A program made the position numbers and the translations under genes. This document shows, piece after piece, positions 11,483-25,079 of a DNA stretch of 48,368 nt; the first letter of the stretch is position 1, and each line of letters opens with the position of its first letter. A model generated the notes under the pieces. The model worked only from the letters and a program-made list of their open reading frames with translations, was not told the DNA's origin and made no database searches. This stretch comes from Hymenoscyphus infarciens (Eukaryota > Ascomycota > Leotiomycetes > Helotiales > Helotiaceae), in NCBI GenBank assembly GCA_001414345.1, contig LLCB01000385.1:1-48368 (forward strand). Reading direction: 5' to 3'.

Positions 11483-13150
11483 CGTTATGTCCGTCCTAAT
11501 CTAGCAATAAAAATAAAACAAAAAAATATAACCAATGCTCATCGCTCTTGGTCTCGGGTACCCTGTCTTTCTAGTTACCACGTCTGGGTGGTCTAAGGCT
11601 GCGATTCTGGGAGCGAGTCAGGCCAGCGCAGAGGTGATTCAACCACTTCTTACCACCAGACACCAACTTAACACCATATCTTCTAAACACAAGCCTAATA
11701 ACCTAATATTTCTCTTCATCACCAATATCATGTCTACTACCTCAACCCAACACAACACCAGCAAACTTTTACCTATAGGTACCCCGCAGAGACATGAAAA
11801 TACCCCCTAACCACCAATTTCCTCAAGAATCCCATAGAGTATTAATTAGTAGCTGAGCTACTATAACCTACTCCGAGATATATAACAATATATGCATCTG
11901 AGCATCTCACACTTTCTAGTTCACTATTGGTTGGGGAAATAACCCCTGTCCCCACTCACCCCCCCTTTGGTTAAGAGAAAAAAAAGGTGGCGGGCTAAAA
12001 ACTCAACCACCTCAATTTCTTCTTGTGAATAATTCATCATATTATAAGTGTTCAGTGTAACTCTTCTATAGCTTGGTTATTCTCTAGACTAGCTGTTAGT
12101 TTATTCCGATATGTAGATACGAGGATTTTCAAGGTCGTTCCGTGGGGGTGTGAGGTGGTGCAATTAGCGACTTACTGCTGGAGGTTTACTTTTTGATGGT
12201 ATGGTGTTTGGTTTGTAGCTTGTGACTTTTTTGAAAAAATATGGTTTGTAAGTTATGGAAGGGTGTGTTGTTGGATATTTGTTCTGGGTGTGAGGGTTTA
12301 GGTTGGTGAGTTGGTGTATAATATATGTGTGCCTTTGTTCTTGTCACTCAATTTGACTTTTGCAAGAAGTGGAAACGAAATAGGAAGGGGTTGGGGATCT
12401 AAGGCTATTCTGGCGGTATAGATGTTAGTAGAGAGTTAAGTGAAAGGAAATTATAAATTACTATTGATATGATGACTGGAGGTTTAAGCACAGGGGTACT
12501 CGTTTGTGAGAGTATGCTTCGTGGTTTCAAGAATTGGTTGAGAAATTGTGTAGAAAGCATTCATATAGGTGGTATCTTATTTCGGGTGGTAGTTGGAACT
12601 TTTGTTTTTATAACTTGGTGTTCCTAAACCCTAAGTATGTTCCCACGAATGTGTGCATCCCTGGGTGGGAGTTTGTGTTTGTGAGAGAATTGAACATGAG
12701 GATCCATAGATCCTTTGCAGGCTTAGCACCACCAGTCTCCGTTGGGATGACTGAATGCACATGTACACTTTGTCTCAATGACTGATAGCAACCTGTTTAC
12801 TTCTTGTTGTTTTTTGTAGAGATGCAGCTTCTATTAACACCTATTGAGGTTTAACTTGTGATTTGTTCTTGGTTTCCAGGCTATTGAAAGTTCAATATTT
12901 TCAAAGATACCTGTCAATGACAAAAGGCTTCTCCCCCCCCCCTTTCAAGACGAAAACTGTTATTAATTCTTTCAATACTTTTACTACGAACATCTTCGCA
13001 TTATCTACGCTATTCCATTCAGAATAAGTCGCCAATGCCCTAAACTCTTCTCTACGGCTTTTGAAGCATACTTCGTAGTAGATTCCACTTCGTATTTTCC
13101 TTTAATTGTAGAGAGCGGAGATCTAATTGCCTACCCAACGAAAGAAGTTT
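11483..13150. other. intergenic, no supported gene
   Basis: Contains a C-rich/A-rich low-complexity patch at about 11950-11990. Frames at 11535-11810 and 12534-12785 have no recognisable features. No RNA gene was seen. Confidence 0.5.
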
Positions 13151-13467
13151 ACATAACCTAGTGGTTAATTCAGTGTTTTGGGTTTCCCCGCCTAATCTAT
13201 TATCCTATCCTACCTTAACGATCCTTCTCCTTTCTACCTCTATTTTAAGGCTATCCCGCCTAATCCTATCCTAATATATCACTTCTCCTAGCTACTCCGA
13301 TCCTATTCCGAAATTTGTTCTGCCTATTCTTTCCTATCCGAGGTATCGAGGTGGCCTTTCCTAGCCTACAGAGGAGGCTAGGCAGAGTATATGCTAGCCT
13401 TAAATATATTATTTATAGTATTATTAGTGGATTTAGCGGGAGTGGTGCTACTTAGTCCTAGGCGTAT
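13151..13467. other. transition into the AT-rich block
   Basis: Composition drifts from normal to AT-rich. The stretch is filled with short CCTATCC/CCTAATC-like strings and ends in TA-rich sequence. It is probably the degraded edge of a transposon block. Confidence 0.5.
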
Positions 13468-13660
13468 ATAGTATAAGAGACAGATCACAGATTAGGAGCT
13501 TATAGCTAGGCTCGGTGAAATACGTGAAAGTAATCTCTTATATAATATAGTAATAAACGTCTAAAGAGAAGAGGAGAGTGCGGAGCACTCTCGTAGCTAT
13601 ATATAGGTTCACTAGTGTGGTCACGTGTCCTTCCTATAACATACCTATCTAAAAGAAAGG
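13468..13660. repeat. direct repeat copy 1 (less mutated)
   Basis: Begins GTATAAGAGACAGATCACAG and is repeated at 13784-13978. It retains several C/G bases that are T/A in the second copy and contains a GAGAGTGC/GCACTCTC hairpin. It could be an LTR fragment. Confidence 0.65.
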
Positions 13661-13783
13661 TTAGCTCTAAAAACCTAAAAAGAAAGAAACAAAAGAAATA
13701 AATAAATAAAGCTATAACTCGTCTTCTAGTTCTTAAGTAAGCTTTCTCTAAGTTATAGCTAGCTTTAGAGGTCGTATACTATA

Positions 13784-13978
13784 GTATAAGAGATAGATTA
13801 TAGATTAGAAGCTTATAGCTAGGCTCGATGAAATATATGAAAGTAATCTCTTATATAGTATAGTAATAAACGTCTAAAGAGAGAAGAAGAGAGTATAGAG
13901 TACTTGTAACTATCTATACCTATAGGTCTGCTACTAGTATAGTTACGTATCCTTTCTATAATATGTCTCTCTTAAAAA
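13784..13978. repeat. direct repeat copy 2 (more RIP-mutated)
   Basis: Same sequence as 13468-13660, starting GTATAAGAGATAGATTATAG. The differences visible are almost all C-to-T or G-to-A. The copies start 316 bp apart. Confidence 0.65.
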
Positions 13979-14049
13979 AGCGTCTTCTTCTAAAGTTATA
14001 AAAGAGATACTAACTATAAGTTGATTTTAGGCCTTATCTAGCTCTTTAT

Positions 14050-17000
14050 CTTTTAACTTTTCTATAGTATCTTCTAATCTATTCTTATTCTTTAACTTTT
14101 CTAAAGTATCTTCTAATCTATTCTTATTCTTCTCTATATTATCCTCTCCTTCCTTATCCTCTAATTCGTTAAAAAATCTATTATTAAAGCCTAGTACCTT
14201 AGCTATTATTATTCTATTATAGATGTTAATTCTATAATATAAGATAGCTAATTATTACTTCTTAGCTTCTATCTCTTAAGCCTTTAATTAATCTATAATA
14301 GTTATAATTAGTTATATAATCTTATAATAGATACTATCTACTTAAATCTATAAGATATAGTTAGTAGTATATAAATCGTAATCGCTATCTTAGATAACCT
14401 AAGAAGTAGTAGAAGTATTAGTTATATAAATAATAAGATCTAGTTATTTTAAAGTAATCTTTAACTTAATTAGTATATTTATAAGTAGATAAAAGAAAAA
14501 TATAAAAGTATTTATAGTAAAATCGCTCTTAATAAGCTCTATCTTAGTACCTTTAAGTATAGCTCTATATACTTTACTTATAGGCCCTTTTACTAGTATA
14601 TTAACAAGTTCCTCTTTAGAGAATAGATATTTAATACTATATTAAATCTATAAAGCTAAGATAATTAATTATACTCTATAATATAACTTATTTCTACTAA
14701 TATTAGTTATAATATACTTGTTAGAGAACTAGGCGTAGTATAAGTCTTTTTAGAGAACGTTTAGCTTATCTATAAAGTTAAAGTATATAATATATAACTT
14801 AAAGACCTATTTACTAAAGATATTAGACGTATAAGAGACTAGAGCCTTAGCTAGAGAAGAAGTAGATTTAATATCTAATTTAGGTAAAGTTCTTATAAAC
14901 TTCTTAATCTCTATATCCTTAGTCTTAATATCTATATTATAAGTCTTAATCTCTAAATTTTAAAGCTTAATATCTATATCCTAGGTCTTAATCTTTAAAT
15001 TTTAAAGCTTAATATCTATATCTTAGATCTTAATCTCTATATCTTAAGTCTCGATCTCTATATTCTATCTAGAGGTAGTATTAGAATCTAGTAACTTATT
15101 ATCTTTCTAAGAAATAACAGCTAAAGTAGTAATAGTTAGATTTATTTAAGAGTCTTAATTAATATTATAAAGTCTTTAAAAGACATAGTTACTTAGTTTA
15201 TTAAATATTTCTAAGATCTATAATTTAATTATCTTTTCCTTACTATCTAAAAGCAGCTTCTATTTCTAGCTTATAGTATAAGTCTAATTATCGATCTTAA
15301 AAGTAATCTTGTTTTCTAAAGCTAGTAGTATAATTACTATATTTTAGAGAATAGTAAAGACTAAGTATATAATAAATTACTTAGAATTTAGCTTAATAAA
15401 TCTTATTAGTAGTAGTTTTTAGTTTAAATTACTAATAATTACATCGCTCTTTATAAGTGCTATATCTATTTACGTCTATAAATATTTATATACCTTTATA
15501 AAAGTAGGTAGAATTTTAAACTATAGTAGAAGCTTACTTATTATTACTAAGGCGTCTTAATTATTATCTACTATTATAGCTAGCTCTTCCTCGTTATTAA
15601 GAGAAGGAACGTAGTTATAATTACTAGGCTATATACTAAGTATATATTATATTACCTTTCTAGCCTTACTATAGGCTATTCTATAGCTCTCTCTAACGTA
15701 ATCTTCTAAACTATAAGTAGTATATTTAACTATATTTATATATATTAACTTATAATAGCTAAATTCCTTATATAGGTATTCTTAAAAGGTATACTTATAG
15801 TTATATTACTTATAGCTGTCTAGCTTCTCTATAATAATATAATATACTAATCTATAGCGCTTATATATTTAGCTAAATATATTAGTACTATTATCTTCCT
15901 TATTCTTAATATAGAGGTATATATTCTTTCTATAACTAATACAATTATAAAGATTATATTTTAAAGCCTTATTATTTATATAAGTAGCTTAAAGATAGCT
16001 ATATTAACTATATCTACTATAGTTCTTAGTATTTACTACCTAAGTATTAGTAGTATATCTATAATCTTTTATATAATACTATAATTAATAGATATAACTA
16101 ATATTAAGGTGTTATATCATCTATATATTATCTTAGAAAACGTTATAGCTATATAACTTTAGTTTAAGAATATAGTTTAAGATAAGTACTATAAGTAAGT
16201 AAACGTGTTAGGTAATCGATACTAATATACGCTTCACGTTGTTATACTATTTAGAGATTTTTATACTAGCTAAAATACTAAGTATTAAGACGTTAAATAT
16301 TATACTCTAAGTAACTTTAATAATATATAAGATATAGGCTAGGTTATTAAGACGTCTAAGGTTAATAACTATAGCTTTAACTTCTACTTTATAATAGTAG
16401 ATATAGATAGTCTTAAAATACTTAATCTTATACTACTTAACCTTTTATTTAATATATTATATCTACTTATTACTAATATTAATATAATTCTTATTAAAAA
16501 TAGAAGTGTCTTTAGCTTTAATATTAGAAGTATTATCTTATACTTATATTATAATAAATTAAGTATTAAGATTAAAAATTTCCTTATTAACCTCTTTTAT
16601 TATATAATCGCCTAGAAGTAAGCTATAGTAGGTAGTAGTATTAATTATTTCGCTATAGTAGTATTCTCTATTAACAAATTTCTAGATAATACTATTATAT
16701 ATTTAGCTTTAATAGTTTAGATATATAAGATAATACTTACTACGCTTATAACGCTCTAGAATAGTATTATTAAGATACTTTATACTAGGATTCTAAGCTT
16801 CCTTGTCTATCTTTAAGACTAAATAATAACGTATTTATTTAATATCGCTGTTTATACTATATATCTTAAACTTAAGACTAATAACTAGAGTAATTATAAT
16901 AGCTAGATTTATTATATTAGTCTTATTTATACTAAATCTAAATAATTTACCTATCTATTCTTAAACTCTTAATTATAAGGTAATTACTAGTATAGTTATA

Positions 17001-18750
17001 ATAATATCTACTTTTATAATAACTTTCTATATAGTCTTATTAAAAGTGTCTATATAAGCTAAAAGTCTTAAGTCTAGATTATTAGAGTTATAGAGAACTT
17101 CTTAAGTATATATTTTAAAGGCTTAGAATTCTATAACTTCTTTAGCTAATCTACTAATTAGATTAAAGATATACTTCTAAAGGCTAAACTTCTATATATA
17201 TACTAGATATCTCTAATCTCCTACCTTCTTATTTATCTTAACCTTTTAAATAGCTTTATAAATAAGATATTTGATAAAACTATATAATAGAGCTAACATG
17301 TCTTTAATATAAGACTTAAAGTTCTCTAGTATATAGTAATTAAGAAGCTTATTCTTTTCTACTAATAAACTACTAAGGCGAATAACCGTCTTCTTAATAC
17401 TAAGTAATAAGAAGATCTTATCTATTTTTTTAGCGAGATTATCTACTCTCTTATTTATAAAATACGTAAGAAAGACTCGGTTCTTCACGTTATTAGAATT
17501 ATAGTAACCTAATATAAAAAGAGTTTCTATCTAATCTATCTTATAAGATACTATATAGCCTTAGATACTAATAAATAGTATATATAGCTCTTATAACTTC
17601 TTATACTTAACTTAATAGTTAAGATTAAACTTTATAATTACCTTCTAAATAAATTTATCTAAGAAAGGCCTATTATAGTACTTAGTAAAAAAGTCTATAG
17701 TTTCCTAAGAAATTAGAGAGTTAAAGTTTATAAATAGCTTTATATAGTATATAAAGGTATAAAATAGCTTATTCTTCTTTATTAATACTCTTCTATTATT
17801 AAGACTTTAAATAATATTATTTTAGAATTATATTAAAATCTTAGAGATAACCTTAATCTTATATATAAGTTCTATTCTATTAAAGGTATTTGTAAAATAA
17901 GTAGGAAGTATATTAGTAATATTTAATATTAGAATATTAAGATAAGTAATAACTTATTCGCTATTAGAGCCTTACTATAGTAGATCCTTTCTAGTATATA
18001 AGGTAATTAAGATTATACTTAGAGAGAATAGTATATTAGTAATAATTCCTATAATAGTAGCTTATCGCTCTTCTATTTATTATTCTAGTAGGTTCTTTAT
18101 CTTAGTCTTTTCCTTTTTATTACTTCTAATAATTATCTTACTATCGTCTATACTAAGGATCTATTCTCTAGTATTATTATTAGATTTATTCTTATTATCT
18201 AAGACATCTTTACTAAAACGATACTTATTCTTAGTATTAGGTCTCTTATATTTAATATATAGTATAGTCTTAAGATTAAGGAATTAGACTTCGACATAAT
18301 CGCCTTTTTTAGGATTCCTATAGATATAGCGCTATATGTCGATAGTAGCGATCTAGGCCTTATCTCTATTATAATCGTATTATAATAGCTTCCTACCTAA
18401 GCTAAGAATATAAGAAATAGCTATAGTAAATTTATCTAATTACTAATCTATAGCTTTCTTAGCTATAATCTTAAACTTATTATAAATAGTATAGGCTAGA
18501 AGTATATATATATACTTATAGTTATAAAATATAAGAATATAATATAAGTGTTTACTTATAACTCTTAATAGTATCTATTCTAGAATCTAGAATAGATTAC
18601 CTATATCTAATTAGCTAGAAATAAGTATATTTTTAATCTAGAAGTTATTAAGGTTCTTTTTCTTATTAGCTTCGATTTTAATACTAATAAGAGGAAGGTT
18701 ACTATAGTAATTATTAATAATAAATATAAATTTAAGAATACTCTTTTTTA
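14050..18750 (-). pseudogene. RIP-destroyed very long coding frame, unidentified
   Basis: Reading the minus strand from about 18740 down to 14050, long stretches stay open if TAA/TAG are allowed at positions fitting former Gln codons; the frame may shift in places. An undamaged stretch of 80 codons lies at 17488-17246 (starting MKNRVFLTYF). Towards the inferred C terminus there are short repeats with a coiled-coil look: I/D/E/K-rich units at 15090-14900 and a 15-residue unit (NRLEDTLEKLK-like) repeated at 14150-14040. I do not recognise the family. It could be a non-LTR or other transposon protein, or a duplicated host gene caught by RIP. The gypsy 5' LTR begins right at its upstream edge. 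Because AT-rich sequence can look open by chance, confidence is moderate. Confidence 0.45.
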
Positions 18751-18765
18751 TTTAAGTAGTCTTAA

Positions 18766-19262
18766 TATAATAGTATACTATTCTAGATTATTATATAATA
18801 GCACTTATTATATAATAGCACTATTCTGAATTATCGGTATTCGTAAAACTACTGATACTCTTAAGCACTACTAATACCTCTGATACCTCTAGAGCTGAGA
18901 TTATAAATAACTAATACTTATGCGAGTAAAGTGTTAAAGGTATTAATATCTAATATTTATATATAGAAGAGATTAAGGTTTAGATATTATATATTTAGCT
19001 TTTTAAAGAATTAGAGGTTATATATTTAGCTTTTTAGCTCTTATTATTTAGTATTAGCTATATTAAATAGAGCTTAGTTATTATTATTATTAGAACTTAG
19101 AAGCTTTTAAACTCTTATATATAGACGTTTATGTTTAGTATAAAAGAGAGATAGTTATTATTTTCTTTTATATTAGAGCCTTGTATCTACTTACGTTATT
19201 TAGCCTTAAACGTACTCCTATATACCTCTTCTTCTATAATATATATTTTATACTATTATATA
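18766..19262 (+). repeat. 5' LTR of the Ty3/gypsy element
   Basis: Starts TATAATAGTATACTATT and ends near CTATTATATA, consistent with a TG...CA LTR whose ends were converted to TA. It matches 26357-26855 and 27015-27467 over nearly its whole length. A 17-bp TTATTATATAATAGCAC unit is tandemly repeated near its start. Confidence 0.85.
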
Positions 19263-22049
19263 AAAATAATAACTCTTCTTTACTAGTAATAGCCTTTATA
19301 ATATCTTTTTTAAGCTTATTATTGCTTTTTTTATTTCGATTTCGATTTAGCCTAGAATTAGACTATAATAACATATTCTTAAATAGCTAGGATTCTAGAG
19401 ATCTTCTAGATAGCTAGTAATACTAAGGTTTAGTATTTATATAAATAGCTAGTAAAAATTATGTTTTATATATTAAGAGATTAGAATATACTAAGTATTC
19501 TTAAGAATCCTAATAACTCTCTTTATATAGAGATTACTATATATGATTTAGATAGTTAATAATATAAATAGTTATCTAGAAAACTCTTAAATTACTTCTT
19601 TTACCTTCTCTAATTTAATATTTAATATATTAGAATCTAGAGTAACTCTAGGTCTCTTCTAAGCTCTACTCTTAAGTATAGAGCCTCTCTTTAAGTAATA
19701 AAGTTAAGCTTCTACTAAAAGGTCTCTAACTTAGTACTATACCTCTAAGAATACTAAGAAGCCTAAGAATAATAAAGATAAAGGCTCTATATCTAAAAGC
19801 TAGAGAGATTAATAAAACTTCTCTAATATAAATAAGATATAGAGTATAATCTAAACTATAGAAGCTAAGAATTAAGAAAAAGAATAGAAAATTTTAAAGT
19901 AAGATAATTAGATTGTTTAATTATTAGACCTAGTATAGTAAATTAGTTAATAACTACTAAATAATAACTATAGTCTAAGTCTTCTCTAATTTATATAAAT
20001 ACTTCCTTCTATTTCTTTAAACTATTATTAAAGGTAAGACTCTACCTCTAATATTCCTTCTTTATAATAACCTTCTTTATACCTATAATCTAAAAGTACC
20101 TTAAAAGCTCTTTAACCTATTAAAAGTAAAATTATAAAGAAAATTAAACCTTTAGACGATAATACTTTACCTATTTATAAGTAATAAAAGATATCTATAT
20201 ATAATAAACTCTAAGTAAATACTAACTATTATTATATACCTAAAACTTATAAAGCCCTTATCTAGAAAATAACTATAAAACTTACTAAGAACTACTTAGA
20301 GCTCTAATATAAGTTAAATATAAGTAATATAGCTTTTAAAGATTAATAAGATATAATTAAACTTCTTAATTCCTACTTTCTAACTAGTTATAAGAAGAAG
20401 AATACTTAGAATAAATTTTAAGCTCTATAAATAGGTAGAAAGGGTTATATAAGAGAAACTTTTTTAGATTTTAGAGTATACTTTTTAAGTATAGCTATAC
20501 TTAGAAGAATACTAGAGTTAGAAAGATTCTACTTAATATAAGATAAGATTACGTTATAGCTTTAAGATAGCTTCGCTTTAGCTAAGAGAGATTAGAATTA
20601 TAATTTTAATAAAATAGTAGTATATCTTTTAGCTTTAGATAAAGAGAAATACTAAAATATAGAGTTATCTATAACTAGTACTATAGCTAAACTAATTAGT
20701 ATAACCTTATTATTTAAAAAGATAAGTACTTTTTAATTCTTATCTAGCTCTACTCTAAAAACCTCTCTACTCTTATATAGACTTAATCCTATATCTTAGA
20801 AGATTTTATAAACTCTTAAACTATTTTCTACTAACGAAAAATCAAAGACTATATTAATAAACCGAGTCTTTACTAATATAAATTATTACTATTATAGTAA
20901 GTTTAGGTATTTTAAACTTAATTACTCTAATCTTCTTACTATTAATAAGATAGATAATTAACTTAAAGAAGAATAACCTTTTAAAAAGTACTCTAATTCT
21001 AAGCTAAGTTAGAAGGAAAACGAAGAGGCTTAGGTAAAAATTCCTTCTTAAGCTTATATAAATATAATCTAGCTAGACTTAATCTTTCTAAGCTTATAAG
21101 AGGAAAATAATTCCTTATAAATACTACTCTTAGTATATAAGAATATAGTATTAAAATATAAGCTTTAGTAGATATAGGAGTAAATAAGTACCTATTTCTA
21201 AATTAGCTTCTAGTCTTATACTTATCTAAGTTAATAGGTTTAAAGATTTAGAGATTACTATATATAGTATTTATTTATAGATATAATAATAGTACTAAAA
21301 GCTAGGTAAATTAGTTTATATAACTATATCTAAATATTAATAAATATTATATTCTTAACTACTCTTTTATTATCTTAGACCTTAGATAGTAAGACCTAAT
21401 TATTAGTAATAAATAGTTAAACTACTTTAAAGTCCTCTTTAACCTCTTAAAGAGCTAGATTATTTAGCTAGCTAATTACTCTCTAACTCTCTACTATAGT
21501 AAGGAAATTTTACTTTCTCTTTCTAGCTAGAACTAGAAACCCTTTTTAAATTACTAGTTAAATATAAATTAAAGAGAATATACTATCTAGTAATAAGAAA
21601 GATATAAAAAGAGTAGACTTATAAATATTACTAAGTTATTATTTCTATTTATAATAATATCTCTTAAAATTTTAATATCTAACTTTAGTCTAAAGCCTTT
21701 ATAAACTACTAGTATAGCCTTAAAAGGCTAGACCTTATACTCTTTTATCTATAAAATAAGTATAAACGTAATATATTATAATATAAAATAGCTTAATTTA
21801 GAATTTTATATAATAAGCTTCTATAAACTAGATTAGGTTATTAATAAGAGATTAGCCCTTCTCTAAGACGACGATAAGATAAAAGCTCTAATATAGGCCT
21901 AACTTCTAAAGTGTTACTTATCTTATAAAGACGTGTTCTTAAAAGTAGCTTCTAATAAGCTCTCTTCTTACTAAGAATATAACTATAAGATTACTTTAAA
22001 TAAGCTACTTTCTAACTTCTTTTCGCCTCTATATTAATAGTTAACTATA

Positions 22050-22560
22050 GAGCTTAAAGCTATAAAGGAGTATCTTATAGAGAATCTAGATAAGAGGTTT
22101 ATTATTAATAGTAATAGCTCTTTTACCTCTTTAGTACTCTTTATTAAAAAGGCTAATAGTAATAAGTTATAGTTCTATATTAATTATAAGAAGCTAAACG
22201 CTCTAACCTAAAACGATCCCTACCTAATCTCTTATATTAACAAGCTCCTTTCTAAGATAAGAATAGCTAAAATCTTTATTAAATTAGATATTAGATAAGC
22301 TTTCTATTATATCTAAATAGACTTTAAATTAGAAGAGATAACTATGTTTAGAACTAGGTATAGTATATATAAATATAAGGTCCTTCCTTTTAGACTCTAT
22401 AATAGCTCTACTACCTATTAATATTATATAAATAACGTTTTAATTAACTATTTAAACGACTTTTATATTATCTACTTAAATAATATTTTAATTTATTTAG
22501 ATACTATTAAAGAATATAAGAAATAGGTTAAAAAGGTTTTAAATTAGCTTTAAGAAGTAA
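22050..22560 (+). pseudogene. reverse transcriptase remnant
   Basis: Conserved RT blocks are readable through the RIP stops: a YKKLNALT-like segment, KIFIKLDI followed by AFYYI, a YKYKVLPF segment, then IIYLNNILIYL, where the two catalytic Asp codons have become Asn. Order and spacing fit Ty3/gypsy RT. Inactive. Confidence 0.85.
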
Positions 22561-24689
22561 GACTTTAAGTAGATATTAAGAAAAGTAAATTTAGTATTAT
22601 TAGAGTTAAATACTTAAGATTTATCTTAACTATAAAAGGACTTAAAGTTAACTCTAAAAAAGTAGAGCTTTTATAAAACTAGGTCTAACCTAATACTATA
22701 ATAGGTATAAAGTCTTACTTAGAGTTTATAAGATTTTATAGATAATTTATTAAAAGTTATACTAAAATCGCTAAACTTCTAATTATAATAATATACTCTA
22801 TAAAGCTGTTTTTATAAATACTTAAATATAATAAAGTCTTTAAAGTACTAAGAACTAGGCTACTTATTATATAAACCTTATACTACTTTAACTCTAATTA
22901 TAATATAAAGGTAGAAATAGACTCTTTAGAAGAAGTAATAACTAGTATATTCTTATAATAATATAATAGCCTTTAGTATCTTATTAGATTCTACTTATAT
23001 GTCTTAGTTAGTTATAAATCGAATTAGAAGATCTATAACAAAGAACTATCTACTATTATAGAAGCTTTTAAGAAATAGCGTCTTAAACTTATATTATATT
23101 AAAAGTATATTAATATATATTTAAACTATAGATTATTAGAATACTTTATAATAACTAAGCTACTTATAGCTAAGTAAGTCTAATAGATAGAGTTTTTATT
23201 AGACTTTAACTTTTAGATCTAATTTACGTTTAAGAAGAGTAATTAAAAAGTAAATATATTAACCTAATATAAATAAGACTTAAAAACCTATAATTAAGCT
23301 AAATTAGATAGCTACTCGTGTACCTTCTTAGAACCTAATTAGTTAGACTCTTAAATTAATACTAAACTTACTTAGATCTTTTTATAAGAATAGTTTATAT
23401 CTTTTAATATAATAGATATTATTTTAGAGTTAAGTTTAGATATAATTTAGAAGTTAAAAGAAGATAACTTATACTCTTTTTAAAAAGAATATTATAAACT
23501 TCTAAATAGATACTCTATCTTACTAGATAATTTACTTCTTTTTAAGAATTAACTTTATATTTAAAGAAATACTAAACTTTATATAAAGCTAATTAGAGAA
23601 GTCTATAACTAAGTATCTAGTACTTACTTAAGTATAAAAAAGATATACTAGTTATTAGTATAATACTACTACTAGGCTAGAATGTTTTTAGACTATAGAA
23701 GGTATATAGGGAATTATTAAGTCTATAAATACTCTTATTCTTAATAAACTAAGTAATAAGGCTTTCTTTACTCTCTACTTATACTTAACTATCTTATATA
23801 ATATTTATATATAAACTTTAAATTATTCTTAAAGAATAAACATAGATTTAATACTATACTAGTATTTATTAACTAACTTAGAAAGGATTTAGTATTAATA
23901 CTCTACTACTTAACTATAGATATTAAAGGCTTAGCTAAACTCTTTATTTAATAGATTTACTATTTTAGTTACTACTTTAAATTAATTACATTTAATTAAG
24001 GATCTTAATTTATATTATTATTTTAAACTAAATTTTATTAAATAATTAGTATTAAGCTTAAGCTTAGTACTACTTATTATAAATAAATAGATAGATAGAT
24101 AGAGATAATAAACTAATATATTAATTAAAGACTAAGGCTTTTTATAACCTACTATTAAGATAACTAGAGTAAATTAATCTTTTTAATAGATAGAGTATAA
24201 ATAATACTTTTATACTTATCTATTAGTATAACCTCTTATTAGCTTAAGTTTAGACTTAACTTAAGAACTTTATAAGACTAAAATATACTAAAGACGTCTA
24301 TTCTCTAAGAATGTCTTAACTATAATAAGGTAGTAAAAGTAGCTTAATATATATACTCTACTTAGAGGATAGCTAAAAATAATATAAGTAAGGCTTAGAA
24401 AAAGATAGAAGATAGTATAAATTAATACTAAAGAGCTATTAACTAAGATATTAGAGATAAAGTTTACTTATCTACTAAGAATCTTAAAATAAATCGTCTT
24501 AGCTAAAAGCTTACTAAATAGTAGATAGGACCTTTTAAAATACTAGATTATATAGAATACTTTTATAGACTAAAACTTTTAGAAGGATTATTAATTTATA
24601 ATGTTTTTACTTCTAATATACTTTTAAAGAACTTAAATACTCTTTTATTAGGATAAGAGGCTTTAAAGCCTTTACTAGATATTATTAAA

Positions 24690-24890
24690 AGTATATAAGA
24701 ATAGAAAGTATAAGAAATACTTAATAGTAGACTTTTTAAAAGATAGCTATAGTATTAAGTAAAATAGGTTAGATATAATTTAGATCTTATTTAGTATCTT
24801 ATAAATAATTTTTAAGGTTTACTATATTATTTAAGAGACTTTTATACTAAATATCTAGAAGAGCTAGGACTATCTTAATACCTTTTTAAA
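24690..24890 (+). pseudogene. chromodomain remnant of the gypsy element
   Basis: After the integrase, a segment reads EEILNSRLFKR, then a QYxVK-like strand and a C-terminal helix (YLRDFYTKYLEEL), as in chromodomains that direct chromoviruses to heterochromatin. RIP stops interrupt it. Confidence 0.7.
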
Positions 24891-25079
24891 TAGCTTAATA
24901 TATAAGAATTAAATAAGAATTAGATAAAAGAGTTAATTTATAAAACTCTATTAATACTCTTTAATTTTAGTTACTCTTAATAAGAAACTTATAATAAAAA
25001 CCTAAGATAAAATACTAACTAATAGGAATATTTAAAGTTAATAAAGTAAAAAACTAAGACTAAGTTACTACTAAAATAG

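Noticed and set aside
13560..13590. GAGAGTGC/GCACTCTC hairpin as a terminator
   Set aside because: Intrinsic terminators do not apply to a fungal nuclear genome, and the hairpin is lost in the sister repeat copy.
17246..19390. Short intact frames in the AT block (17246-17488 minus, 19181-19390 plus) as genes
   Set aside because: They are chance survivors in RIP-degraded sequence; the second spans an LTR boundary. The first is used only as support for the ghost frame.
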